Shown here: positions 45,692 through 52,699 of the stretch, piece after piece | Layout: each line of letters opens with the position of its first letter | Numbering within the stretch: the stretch's first letter is position 1 | Source: Lachnospiraceae bacterium | GTDB taxonomy: Bacteria > Bacillota > Clostridia > Lachnospirales > Lachnospiraceae | Assembly: GCA_017437065.1 (NCBI GenBank) | Contig: JAFSBX010000139.1 | Span: forward strand, 1 to 52,699 | Direction of reading: 5' to 3' | Length of the DNA: 52,699 nt | The notes under the pieces: model-generated | Database searches by the model: none | What the model was told of the DNA's origin: nothing | What the model saw: only the letters and a program-made list of their open reading frames with translations | Position numbers and translations under genes: made by a program

Positions 45692-47086
45692 TTACTTATC
45701 TTCAAAATTCCTTCCAATCTGTTCCATAGTGTATCCGGAATGTTCCAATAAATTTACCGTTTCATAAGTCAACTCTTCAATACTGTTTGGAATAACCTTT
45801 CTCGGCTGATTTGAGAACTTAGTTGTGACAATGTTCATTCTACAAAGCACGTCCATAATTTCATTTGCCCTGTTTCCCATGCTAAAATGCTCTTTTATCT
45901 GACTCACAGAAATAGTCTTATGCATTAAAGTCCACATAATAATATCCGCTAGTTCCTTCTCTTTGACTGATACACTGGATATAATCTCAAGTTCCTGCAT
46001 TAATGGATCTTCCATTTCTAATTCAGGTATAACAAATTTTCTGCTTAAATCATGATTTGATGCTTTTATTCGATCTACCAACTGTACAACATTCGCAGAA
46101 TCCATAAATGCTCCCTGCAACTGTATCGGATCAGGATATTCTTTCGACTTATATAGTAATGAACCTTTTCCCTGCAATTTTTCTGCACCACCCTCTCCAA
46201 TAATCGTTATAGAATCTTGATATTTGGCACACGCAAATGCAACTCGTGCACTAATATTGTTAATGTCAACTCGCATAGATTTTTTTGCAGCATTCTGCGT
46301 AGAAAGCACCATATGAATCTTTGCATGCCGACCACACCGCAAAAGATTAGAAATTGAATCTTCTACTTCTTGAACCACCTTTCGTTCACTAATATTCAAT
46401 AGGAAAGAAAGATACTCATCTATCACACAGATTATTGCTGGTTGCTTTAGCAACTCTTTACGGTCAAGTTGACTACGACGCTCCATTTCTTTTACCACCA
46501 TTCTAATAACATAAACCCCTGTCGCAGTATCTTTAATAATGGGATATGAAAGCTGCGGAACCCCTTCAAATGAATCCATTGTATCGCTTACAACATCAAA
46601 AAGAATAATGTTGACTTTCTGAGCTGGATTTTTATACAATAAACTGAGAATAAGGCAGATAAGTCCCGTACTTTTACCTGAGTTAGATGCCCCCGCATAC
46701 ATAACATGTGGCATTTCACTCAAATCAGCAAAAACCATTTTGCATCTCATATCATATCCTAAAGCAATGGGGAGTAACATTTTGCTTCTGCGGAATGTCT
46801 GACTTGTCAACATTTTCCAAAGACTATTTTGTGTAACCGATTTTTCAGAGACAGCTAAGCATACTTTCAGACCACTTTTAAATGGTTGAAATAATTGAAT
46901 CTGTAGTGCTGTTTTAATATCTGATGCACGGTCAAAGATTAAATTTTCTCTAGTACCTGGCTTTAATTTAATCTGGAAAATAATACATTCATTATCTCCA
47001 ATAATTTCTAGTGGGATAAGATCAATATCAACACCGTGTCGTGAATAATGCTTTATTATTAACTGTCTTATTTTTTTGAGTTTCAT
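45692..47086 (-). CDS. FtsK/SpoIIIE-like DNA translocase of mobile element
   Basis: 464-residue P-loop DNA translocase or coupling protein. Walker A GASNSGKST (132-140), Walker B IICVIDEYLSFL, and the FtsK-type STQNAAKKSM and RVAFACAKYQDSITIIGEGGAEKL, ending in a winged-helix-like region (ADIIMWTLMHKTISVSQIKEHF). No membrane segments, as in element-encoded TcpA/Orf21-type proteins that move element DNA. I chose ATG 47086, 5 bases behind AAAGGAGG, over an in-frame ATG at 47113. Confidence 0.88.
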   Translation of the reverse strand: MKLKKIRQLIIKHYSRHGVDIDLIPLEIIGDNECIIFQIKLKPGTRENLIFDRASDIKTALQIQLFQPFKSGLKVCLAVSEKSVTQNSLWKMLTSQTFRRSKMLLPIALGYDMRCKMVFADLSEMPHVMYAGASNSGKSTGLICLILSLLYKNPAQKVNIILFDVVSDTMDSFEGVPQLSYPIIKDTATGVYVIRMVVKEMERRSQLDRKELLKQPAIICVIDEYLSFLLNISERKVVQEVEDSISNLLRCGRHAKIHMVLSTQNAAKKSMRVDINNISARVAFACAKYQDSITIIGEGGAEKLQGKGSLLYKSKEYPDPIQLQGAFMDSANVVQLVDRIKASNHDLSRKFVIPELEMEDPLMQELEIISSVSVKEKELADIIMWTLMHKTISVSQIKEHFSMGNRANEIMDVLCRMNIVTTKFSNQPRKVIPNSIEELTYETVNLLEHSGYTMEQIGRNFEDK

Positions 47087-47248
47087 CTTTTCCTCCTTTG
47101 TGTGTTCATTCATTCGTTTAATAAACTAACATATACTTCTATGTCAAAATTTCATGTACTATATACATACATTTTTTGAATGAATAAACAAATAGATAAA
47201 TAGTTAAAATTGAGAGGAAGCGAGAATGCCTCCTCTTCTACGTTTAAA

Positions 47249-47593
47249 TTATTTTTTTTCAGGCAAATATATTGTTGAACTTCGCTTATCGGGGAACCTA
47301 TTAACAGCAGCAGTTGCCAATTCAAAAAATCCGGGTAATGAAGTTGTTAAAGCTTCCTGCCACCAAACTTGTTGCTTTGACTGCATCTTTTCTTGATACT
47401 GATTAAAAAGCATAATTCTTTTAAGTTGTTCACATTCCATTTCCAGATGCTTAATTCTTTTTTTTATCTTTTTCTTTTTTCCCTTTCCTTTCTTTTTTTT
47501 CTTTAATTTGCGGATTTCATTGCTAAGCAATTTCATTTTTTCCAGCACTTCTTCTGTTCCATTTTCTTCATAATCACTGTATAAATCCTGCAT
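47249..47593 (-). CDS. Lys-rich coiled-coil protein, unknown
   Basis: 114-residue protein with a strongly basic coiled-coil centre (EEVLEKMKLLSNEIRKLKKK, then KGKGKKKK and KKRIKHLEMECEQL) and a C-terminal part with WWQEALTTSLPGFFE. It could bind DNA or RNA, or be a recombination accessory protein; no family recognised. Start ATG 47593 is behind TAGGAGGA. It is a stand-alone unit between the FtsK gene and the 602-residue gene's terminator. Confidence 0.6.
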   Translation of the reverse strand: MQDLYSDYEENGTEEVLEKMKLLSNEIRKLKKKKKGKGKKKKIKKRIKHLEMECEQLKRIMLFNQYQEKMQSKQQVWWQEALTTSLPGFFELATAAVNRFPDKRSSTIYLPEKK

Positions 47594-47646
47594 AAATTTT
47601 ATTCCTCCTAAAATTTTTTTGATGTGATGCTTTGTAATTTATCATT

Positions 47647-47678
47647 AAAAAAAGTGCTTCGCCACACACGAAACACTC
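47647..47678 (-). terminator. Terminator after the 602-residue gene
   Basis: On the minus strand AGTGTTTCG (47677-47669) pairs with CGAAGCACT (47661-47653), with one U-G, then seven T. A clear rho-independent terminator for the gene ending at 47714. Confidence 0.85.
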
Positions 47679-47713
47679 CAAAATTACCACCTTATTTTTA
47701 CAACAGTAGTCTA

Positions 47714-49522
47714 TTAAACTAATTTAAATTCCTGCATAATACATTTATTACTTTTATAATCAAAAAATAACTCAAAAGAAACCTCCAGCCTCTCCTTACC
47801 ACTTGCATCAAAAACTTCAATGTCTTTCAGTTCCAATGTAGACTCCTGAGTCTGTATCACATAGTTTATCATCGCAATTAAACTCTGATATATATCTTCT
47901 ATTTCAGGAGGAAATAAAAATATATAACGAATTATATACCATTCATCTACATACTCAAATCCTTTATCCTTTAAATAGCTCGTTAACCGTTTGACTGCCG
48001 AAATCTGTTTTCTTGTTGTAATCAATCCATCATCCAATTTCGACAGATAAAATTCATGTACTTTTCTCATTTCATCCAAATTAGATTGCGTCAAAATTTT
48101 CAGCAATATATTATCACAAACTTGCTCTAATGCTCTTGTCTTCGTTCTCACATCAGCTCTTCCGATATTGGCATACCAACGGTCTGTAACTTTTCGCACC
48201 CAATAACATTGCAAAGCATCAAGCACATGCTTATCATTTTTTAACCCTCCTTGAACTTGGGGCATATGTTTCATATATTTTTGCCATCCATGAAAAGAAT
48301 AGTTAAAAGTCTCGTTTTTATCGTCCAGTATAATGGCTTGCAAAACAGATACTATTTGTAACTCATTAGCTATATCTTCTTTACTAAGCATTGGTTTTGC
48401 ACGAGCACAAAACTCTATCCATTTATGTACCTTTCCTTTACTCTTTCGTATTCTTCTGACTTCCTCCTTACTTACTTCAGGTTTTAAATATACATATTTA
48501 GATATTCTTAACGCATCCTCTTCTATAAATCGCTCAACATTTTCGATATCAATGAGTTTGTAATGAAGATTTTTCATTTCTTCTACAAGTTCTGGTGATA
48601 TTTTGAAATCGTACTCTTTTTGGATATTATTTAATTTAATTATATCCTGTATATTTCCAATATACTCATACTGTGTCATTTTCAAATATAACGTTTCAAT
48701 TGGAGAATATGTATATTGAAGAATATTATTTACTTTAACTCTCTCCGAATCAGTTAACAGTAAACGTATAGTTTCCTCAAAATCATAATCGTATCCCTTT
48801 TCATACAAAAAATCCATTAGAAGATATGCATTTTCCATAATTTCATCCCACTTCAATACAATTTGGGCTACTCCCCCTTTAATTTCTTCTTTTACAGGTA
48901 AAAACAGTTCTTTTTCAAGCGAATCTTTAATAAACTTAATAACCATCCCATTGTATGTTTTCATTCCTATGAATGAATTATCTATATTCTCCATTGATGG
49001 CTTATTAAGCAACATTAAAACATTCGTATCAGGGAAATAATAGTGTTCCAACATATAGAAAAAATATAAAATTTTACATCTCTCACGTTTACATCGTATA
49101 TTATCCTTATCAAATAATTCTAAATCAACACAAAGACTTGTTCTTAAACGTTCAATTAATCCCTTTTTTCTATAAAATTTATTAACAAATTCCTCAGCCT
49201 CTGCTTCTATATCGTTTTTAAAAGCTAAATTCAATATAGTAATAATCTCTTTTGCTACCTCTACGTCTTCACATTCATTATCATCAAACTCATAAGCACT
49301 ACCCATATCATATTTACTCTCATAGGTATCAAATACTTCTTGCCGAGTCAACAGAAAGCGCTCAATGAACTCTTCCAATGATATACTAATACCACCGACT
49401 CCCCATATTTTTGTATTTTTAATCTTCTTATAGTTGTCTGATTCTTTGTAATTATAATCGCAAATATCAACCCCGTTAGATTGTAAAAAAACTCTTATTG
49501 ACTCCCTAAAAAGTTCAAACAT
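47714..49522 (-). CDS. Large unrecognised protein, 602 residues
   Basis: 602-residue, mostly helical, soluble protein that I cannot assign. No P-loop, zinc or nuclease motif is obvious. Features: acidic stretch near 90-110 (EFDDNECEDVEVAKEI), Cys/Arg patch (IRCKRERCKILYFFYMLEHY), basic segment (RRIRKSKGKVHKWIEFCARA) and a C-terminal beta-like end. It has no strong ribosome site (start ATG 49522) and ends at a solid terminator, so it is its own unit. Position between the toxin-antitoxin pair and the FtsK gene fits a cargo or defence gene of the element. Confidence 0.75.
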   Translation of the reverse strand: MFELFRESIRVFLQSNGVDICDYNYKESDNYKKIKNTKIWGVGGISISLEEFIERFLLTRQEVFDTYESKYDMGSAYEFDDNECEDVEVAKEIITILNLAFKNDIEAEAEEFVNKFYRKKGLIERLRTSLCVDLELFDKDNIRCKRERCKILYFFYMLEHYYFPDTNVLMLLNKPSMENIDNSFIGMKTYNGMVIKFIKDSLEKELFLPVKEEIKGGVAQIVLKWDEIMENAYLLMDFLYEKGYDYDFEETIRLLLTDSERVKVNNILQYTYSPIETLYLKMTQYEYIGNIQDIIKLNNIQKEYDFKISPELVEEMKNLHYKLIDIENVERFIEEDALRISKYVYLKPEVSKEEVRRIRKSKGKVHKWIEFCARAKPMLSKEDIANELQIVSVLQAIILDDKNETFNYSFHGWQKYMKHMPQVQGGLKNDKHVLDALQCYWVRKVTDRWYANIGRADVRTKTRALEQVCDNILLKILTQSNLDEMRKVHEFYLSKLDDGLITTRKQISAVKRLTSYLKDKGFEYVDEWYIIRYIFLFPPEIEDIYQSLIAMINYVIQTQESTLELKDIEVFDASGKERLEVSFELFFDYKSNKCIMQEFKLV

Positions 49523-49596
49523 AGACTTTTCTCCCTCAACAAATCAACTTTTCCATACATTTTTTCTAAGCAAATATCATCCTTGATAGACAGAAA

Positions 49597-49911
49597 TTAT
49601 ATCATCCTATTTTCATAATCCTGCAATTCATGAAAAATATTGTCTACAAAAACAGTATCCCCATCAATTCTATAAAGCATAAAATACCTATGCGTCATAA
49701 AATTAATCCGTCTATACCCCAGTTCTTTTAAACGTGGATTTTCACATTCTTTCAAGCTTCCAGCAATATGGGACAAACTAACTATTGTTGATTCAAAGTC
49801 ATCAAGCAAATTTCTCGCTGCTTGTTCGCTCTTCTTTTCTAATAAAAGATAACGAACAAATTTGTCTAAATCTTCCTCTGCATCTTCCATAATCACTATC
49901 TTATATTCCAT
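49597..49911 (-). CDS. RelE/ParE-family toxin
   Basis: 104-residue toxin of the RelE/ParE superfamily: IVIMEDAEEDLDKFVRYLL at the start, ENPRLKELGYRRINFMTHRY and FMLYRIDGDTVFVDNIFHEL near the end, the typical strand order with conserved Arg and Tyr. RelE types cut mRNA on the ribosome and ParE types poison gyrase; this sequence does not decide. It overlaps its antitoxin by 11 bases and lies downstream of it, the normal order. Confidence 0.88.
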   Translation of the reverse strand: MEYKIVIMEDAEEDLDKFVRYLLLEKKSEQAARNLLDDFESTIVSLSHIAGSLKECENPRLKELGYRRINFMTHRYFMLYRIDGDTVFVDNIFHELQDYENRMI

Positions 49912-50200
49912 ATTTTGACCTCATATCAGAAATCACTCCATCTGCTTCACGATATTTCCCTTCCGCACCATGCTTTCTGGATTTCTCTAATTTTGCAAAC
50001 ATTTCTTCTTCCGTCATTGCTGTATATGGATTATACTCTGCGGTATTTCTCTTGATTTCAAATGGAAAACCATTATTTGCTACAGCCTGCGTTAAAAATA
50101 TTCTGATTGCTGTTGTTGTATCAGTACCCAAATCCCTAAATAACATATCGGATTTCATCTTAAGCTCATCATCTACTCTCACTTGAATTGTACTTGCCAT
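49901..50200 (-). CDS. RelB/DinJ-family antitoxin
   Basis: 99-residue antitoxin: a ribbon-helix-helix N terminus (TIQVRVDDELKMKSDMLFRD and TTAIRIFLTQAV) and an acidic toxin-binding C terminus. It should neutralise the RelE/ParE toxin and repress their promoter at 50225-50253. Start ATG 50200 is behind AAGGAGG. The pair probably stabilises the mobile element. Confidence 0.9.
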   Translation of the reverse strand: MASTIQVRVDDELKMKSDMLFRDLGTDTTTAIRIFLTQAVANNGFPFEIKRNTAEYNPYTAMTEEEMFAKLEKSRKHGAEGKYREADGVISDMRSKYGI

Positions 50201-50224
50201 AAAAATGTACCTCCTTTTTCTTTA

Positions 50225-50253
50225 ATTATAATGCATATTCATTGCTAAATCAA
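50225..50253 (-). promoter_or_regulatory. Toxin-antitoxin promoter
   Basis: Minus-strand TTGATT (50253-50248) and TATAAT (50230-50225) with a 17-base spacer, 25 bases before the antitoxin start. The palindromic ATGCAT in the spacer could be part of the antitoxin operator. Confidence 0.75.
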
Positions 50254-50280
50254 TACACTTGTAATGACATAAAACATTCT

Positions 50281-50326
50281 AATCTTTTGAAATTAATGAA
50301 TTGCAACACGAAAATCTTTTGAAATT
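50281..50326. repeat. 14-bp direct repeat AATCTTTTGAAATT
   Basis: Identical copies at 50281-50294 and 50313-50326, 32 bases apart start to start, between the replication-like gene and the toxin-antitoxin promoter. Could be iteron-like or a regulatory pair; two copies alone prove little. Confidence 0.5.
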
Positions 50327-50366
50327 GCTATTGTAAACGTGATTACGAATTAAGAATTAGAATATG

Positions 50367-51359
50367 TTATTTTTCATCCAACAGATATGAGTAGAGAGAT
50401 TTCAAATATTTCATATCTTGTCGTTTACTTAAGGTAACCGGAGACAGATTGATTTTAGCGAACCACTCCATTATTTTGTCCATATCCCTGCTACAGCTCA
50501 TGGCTTTTTGGGCGAGGTACAAGGATTTCTTCTCTGGGATAAGTGTAACCAGTCGCAGCATTTTTCGCCTTAATACCCTGTCCCCAACTTCCTTTTGTAT
50601 GATTTCCATAGCTTTGTCCTTCTTATAAAAATCACCAAAAGGAAACACCTGTCTGAATACATCAATAAAAATATTCTGCCGTTCCCACAATAACTCCTTC
50701 ATACACCCTGCCGTATCGGCATCCGCGGTATAGATACGGATTGCTTTTGGCTTGTCCAAGCGGACTTCCAGACGTAAAACCCCCTCTGCTCCCTTCACTG
50801 CTGCCTTTGCTTTTTTGGGGCTTATGCCCATATTCCCATACTGCTCACTAATAGCAGCTTCCAAACTATAAGCTAAAAACATGACTTCGTTACTTTTGCC
50901 TCGTAAATAAAAATATTCCTGCTTTTCCAAACTCTCCAAATCTGCTATCATGAATTTTTTTACTTTCCCAATTCTGTGAAACACTTTCAGATATTCTTTG
51001 ACAATTTCCTGCCGTCCTACATCTATGTCATTAGCAAGCAGCATTCCTGATAGCATGAAATCATTCAGCTTATATTTATATCCAAAATATACTCTGATGG
51101 TTTTATCCAGTTTGCTGACAACTTTATTTACTTTTGAAGTTTTATCCATCTGCTTCCATTGCAGGTTATATATAATAAACACTTTCTTTTTATACTAGCT
51201 TGCACGGTATCGGAAAATGATTCCCTTTTCTGCCATTGAATTGTCTATATACTCTTCCTTTTCCTCATCCCATTCATCTGCTTTTACATGTGCTATTACT
51301 TCTTGAAATTTCTTTTCATTTAATACCATAGAAAACTCAAAAACCTGATTTAAGAACAT
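50367..51359 (-). pseudogene. Phage/plasmid replication-initiator-like gene split by amber stop
   Basis: One reading frame from ATG 51359 (behind GGAGGG) to 50367, about 330 codons, interrupted by a single TAG at 51197-51195. Before it: MFLNQVFEFSMVLNEKKF..EKGIIFRYRAS. After it, same frame: YKKKVF..KLDKTIRVYFGYKYKLNDF, VKEYLKVFHRIGKVKKF and GVLRLEVRLDKPKAI. The joined sequence resembles gene II/X-type replication proteins of phages and plasmids, whose RYHxSxYKKKV segment spans the stop. If translated separately, the parts are 54 residues and about 260 (restart at ATG 51149 or GTG 51182). Family assignment is moderate; the split is plain. Confidence 0.5.
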
Positions 51360-51374
51360 ATATTTCCCTCCAAT

Positions 51375-51539
51375 TTACAAATTTTTTATAAAAAGGTTAC
51401 TGGAAATAATGTTTTTATACTGGTGCAACTCCGGTGTTTCTGTAATTCCTATGCTTCCCACTGTTTTTCTGTGGTCTGTTTTCTTTAAAAATGAAACATA
51501 CATATTCAATTTTATTACTTGGCAGATGCGACGGCACAT
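51375..51539 (-). CDS. Possible 54-residue small protein
   Basis: Frame from ATG 51539 (or an inner ATG at 51503) to a stop just before the next gene's ribosome site; contains FLKKTDHRKTVGSIGITETP, which looks protein-like. No ribosome site is seen before either start. It could instead be a coding relic. It lies in a 205-base gap that otherwise shows nothing. Confidence 0.25.
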   Translation of the reverse strand: MCRRICQVIKLNMYVSFLKKTDHRKTVGSIGITETPELHQYKNIISSNLFIKNL

Positions 51540-51564
51540 TTATCTGTTATCAAAACTTTAGCTT

Positions 51565-52698
51565 TTAATCATTCTCAAACTCATATTTTTTCATCTCTGC
51601 CTGTTTTAATGGAAAATTGGAAAACAAGTTGACAGTGCAGTTGTACCTCAGTAACCTTGCTCTGCCTACTGCCTGTTCCAGTTCGCTTTCAATCATCCAG
51701 AAATGAAATTTTCTCAAAACATCTTGTTCTTCACTATAAGTAGTAAAAGTAAAAATATACCCATTATGAGAAACCATACAAGATTTCATTTTAGCATTCT
51801 CATCTATATTTAATCCCAATGAAAACGGAAACAATTTATATAAGAAATCCACTTGATATGGTGTACCAACTACATCAATATTCTGCCCTTTTAAATAATC
51901 ACACCCTATAGCATTTCCAAAATACATATCTCCGATCGAATATTTTTTAAATGTTATCATGTGTTCAAATCCAGACCAATCAGATATCCTTTTCAAAATA
52001 CTGGTATCCTCATCTATACAATGTCTGCTCATAGGCTTATCATAGTATTGATTAAGTGTACCCATATAATTTGCCTGTTTACATTCATAAAATTTTACGT
52101 TTTGCTTTCCAAAACAATACTCACAAATGTCCTTATCAACAGTTGCTGATACCATGATATGTTTTATGTCCTTAAATTTATATGGCTTCAAAAAAACTAT
52201 GCTATCTTCCGAAAGATTCTTTTCTTCGGAAGCATTTCTATACACAAAATATTCCGCCAAGCAAAATGACGGTATATCAGTAAGGGCTAATATACCGTCA
52301 ACATTATCTTTTTCATATTCAATATTATTATCATCTTCTCCGCTATCCCACTCAAAACCGGATAGTTTAAACAATGTATTACGTTTTATCATTTGAAATA
52401 ATTTCTTGATTTTTTTTGCTACTAAGCTGTATGTTCCTTTCATTACACCGTATTTTATCACTTCTTTCTCAACTTTTTTCAAGACTTTTTTTAGAACAGA
52501 AATTGGTATTTCACATTGATTCGGAATGATACTACTAAGAATGATATCCTCGTCTATTATTATAACATCATACTTATTTAATGTTTTTTTATCCATATTC
52601 AAAAACTTCCGATGAGTAGTAATTGTATTTCCTCTATATTTTTCAAATTCCTTTTGTTTCTTTAGATACTGTTCAAGGCAGACCACATTCTCTTCCCC
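51565..52698 (-). CDS. DEAD/DEAH-like helicase, C-terminal part
   Basis: At least 377 codons, open to the right edge, so the N-terminal part with the Walker A motif lies outside. Visible helicase motifs: DVIIIDEDIILSS (motif II-like, DED rather than DEAH), IMVSATVDKDICEY (motif III, SAT) and ESELEQAVGRARLLR (motif VI). A short insert rich in Glu/Asp/Asn (DSGEDDNNIEYEKDNVDG) sits in the middle. Probably a superfamily 2 helicase for element replication, with the replication-like gene downstream on the same strand. Confidence 0.65.
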   Translation of the reverse strand, partial: GEENVVCLEQYLKKQKEFEKYRGNTITTHRKFLNMDKKTLNKYDVIIIDEDIILSSIIPNQCEIPISVLKKVLKKVEKEVIKYGVMKGTYSLVAKKIKKLFQMIKRNTLFKLSGFEWDSGEDDNNIEYEKDNVDGILALTDIPSFCLAEYFVYRNASEEKNLSEDSIVFLKPYKFKDIKHIMVSATVDKDICEYCFGKQNVKFYECKQANYMGTLNQYYDKPMSRHCIDEDTSILKRISDWSGFEHMITFKKYSIGDMYFGNAIGCDYLKGQNIDVVGTPYQVDFLYKLFPFSLGLNIDENAKMKSCMVSHNGYIFTFTTYSEEQDVLRKFHFWMIESELEQAVGRARLLRYNCTVNLFSNFPLKQAEMKKYEFEND

Positions 52699-52699
52699 A

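Larger units (their letters stand above)
43060..52699. mobile_element. Serine-recombinase integrative element, right part cut off
   Basis: From the recombinase to the window end, all genes but a few short sites point leftwards and fit an integrative mobilizable or conjugative element: serine recombinase, small accessory genes, FtsK-like translocase, a RelBE pair, a replication-initiator-like gene and a helicase. The recombinase lies at the left end, so an attachment site is expected close to 43,060-43,110; I could not identify the core because the other end is outside the window. No relaxase or mating-channel gene is recognised here. Confidence 0.7.

Overview
The window reads as low-GC Firmicutes DNA, most likely a spore-forming Lachnospiraceae (Clostridia) chromosome. 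Pointers are strong AGGAGG ribosome sites, TTGACA/TATAAT promoters, a cotJABC spore-coat operon, a monomeric [FeFe] hydrogenase with group-B-like motifs, and the gene content in general. Species cannot be fixed from the sequence alone. Many starts were moved from the longest possible start to an inner one placed correctly behind a ribosome site; this is stated where it matters.

Left part (1-36 kb) is ordinary chromosome. It holds a sugar symporter (partial) with a divergent AraC regulator; a remnant that looks like a type III toxin-antitoxin (CptIN-like) locus; a BMP lipoprotein and an MscS channel; glycogen branching enzyme with an odd Lys/Thr/Ala tail; a serine block (DUF1015, serA, serC); an L,D-transpeptidase; a leuB-ilvD-ilvB operon with palindromic operator candidates; yajC, tgt and a VanY-type carboxypeptidase; aroC; a lactonase-fold beta-propeller; the potABCD polyamine importer with a pseudouridine synthase; a Cys/Asp/Arg-rich small protein; a DUF5662 protein; a GH13 debranching-enzyme homologue that has lost all catalytic residues; a DUF1292 protein; a UvrD-type helicase, gltX and the hydrogenase.

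At 36.4-37.5 kb the cotJABC operon begins normally, but the C-terminal end of CotJC does not look like its family and runs straight into accessory DNA. From there to the right edge the window is an accessory island. First comes a Fic protein with three upstream repeats, then a roughly 290-nt stretch with its own promoter, a 17-bp hairpin and a terminator (candidate structured RNA). Next is a two-gene caspase-like protease plus FRG-domain operon (candidate defence module), followed by two decayed tyrosine-integrase ends flanking an AAA ATPase (DUF4143 type) with a four-copy operator array.

From about 43.1 kb to the edge lies an apparently separate integrative element. It has an intact large serine recombinase at its left end, two small or unknown genes, an FtsK-like translocase, a Lys-rich coiled-coil protein, a 602-residue protein I do not recognise, a RelBE-type toxin-antitoxin pair, a replication-initiator-like gene split by one in-frame amber stop, and the C-terminal part of a helicase cut by the window end.

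The most interesting items are the caspase-FRG pair with its neighbouring candidate RNA, the catalytically dead GH13 protein, and the type III toxin-antitoxin relic. All functional statements are from reading motifs by eye; no database search was run.
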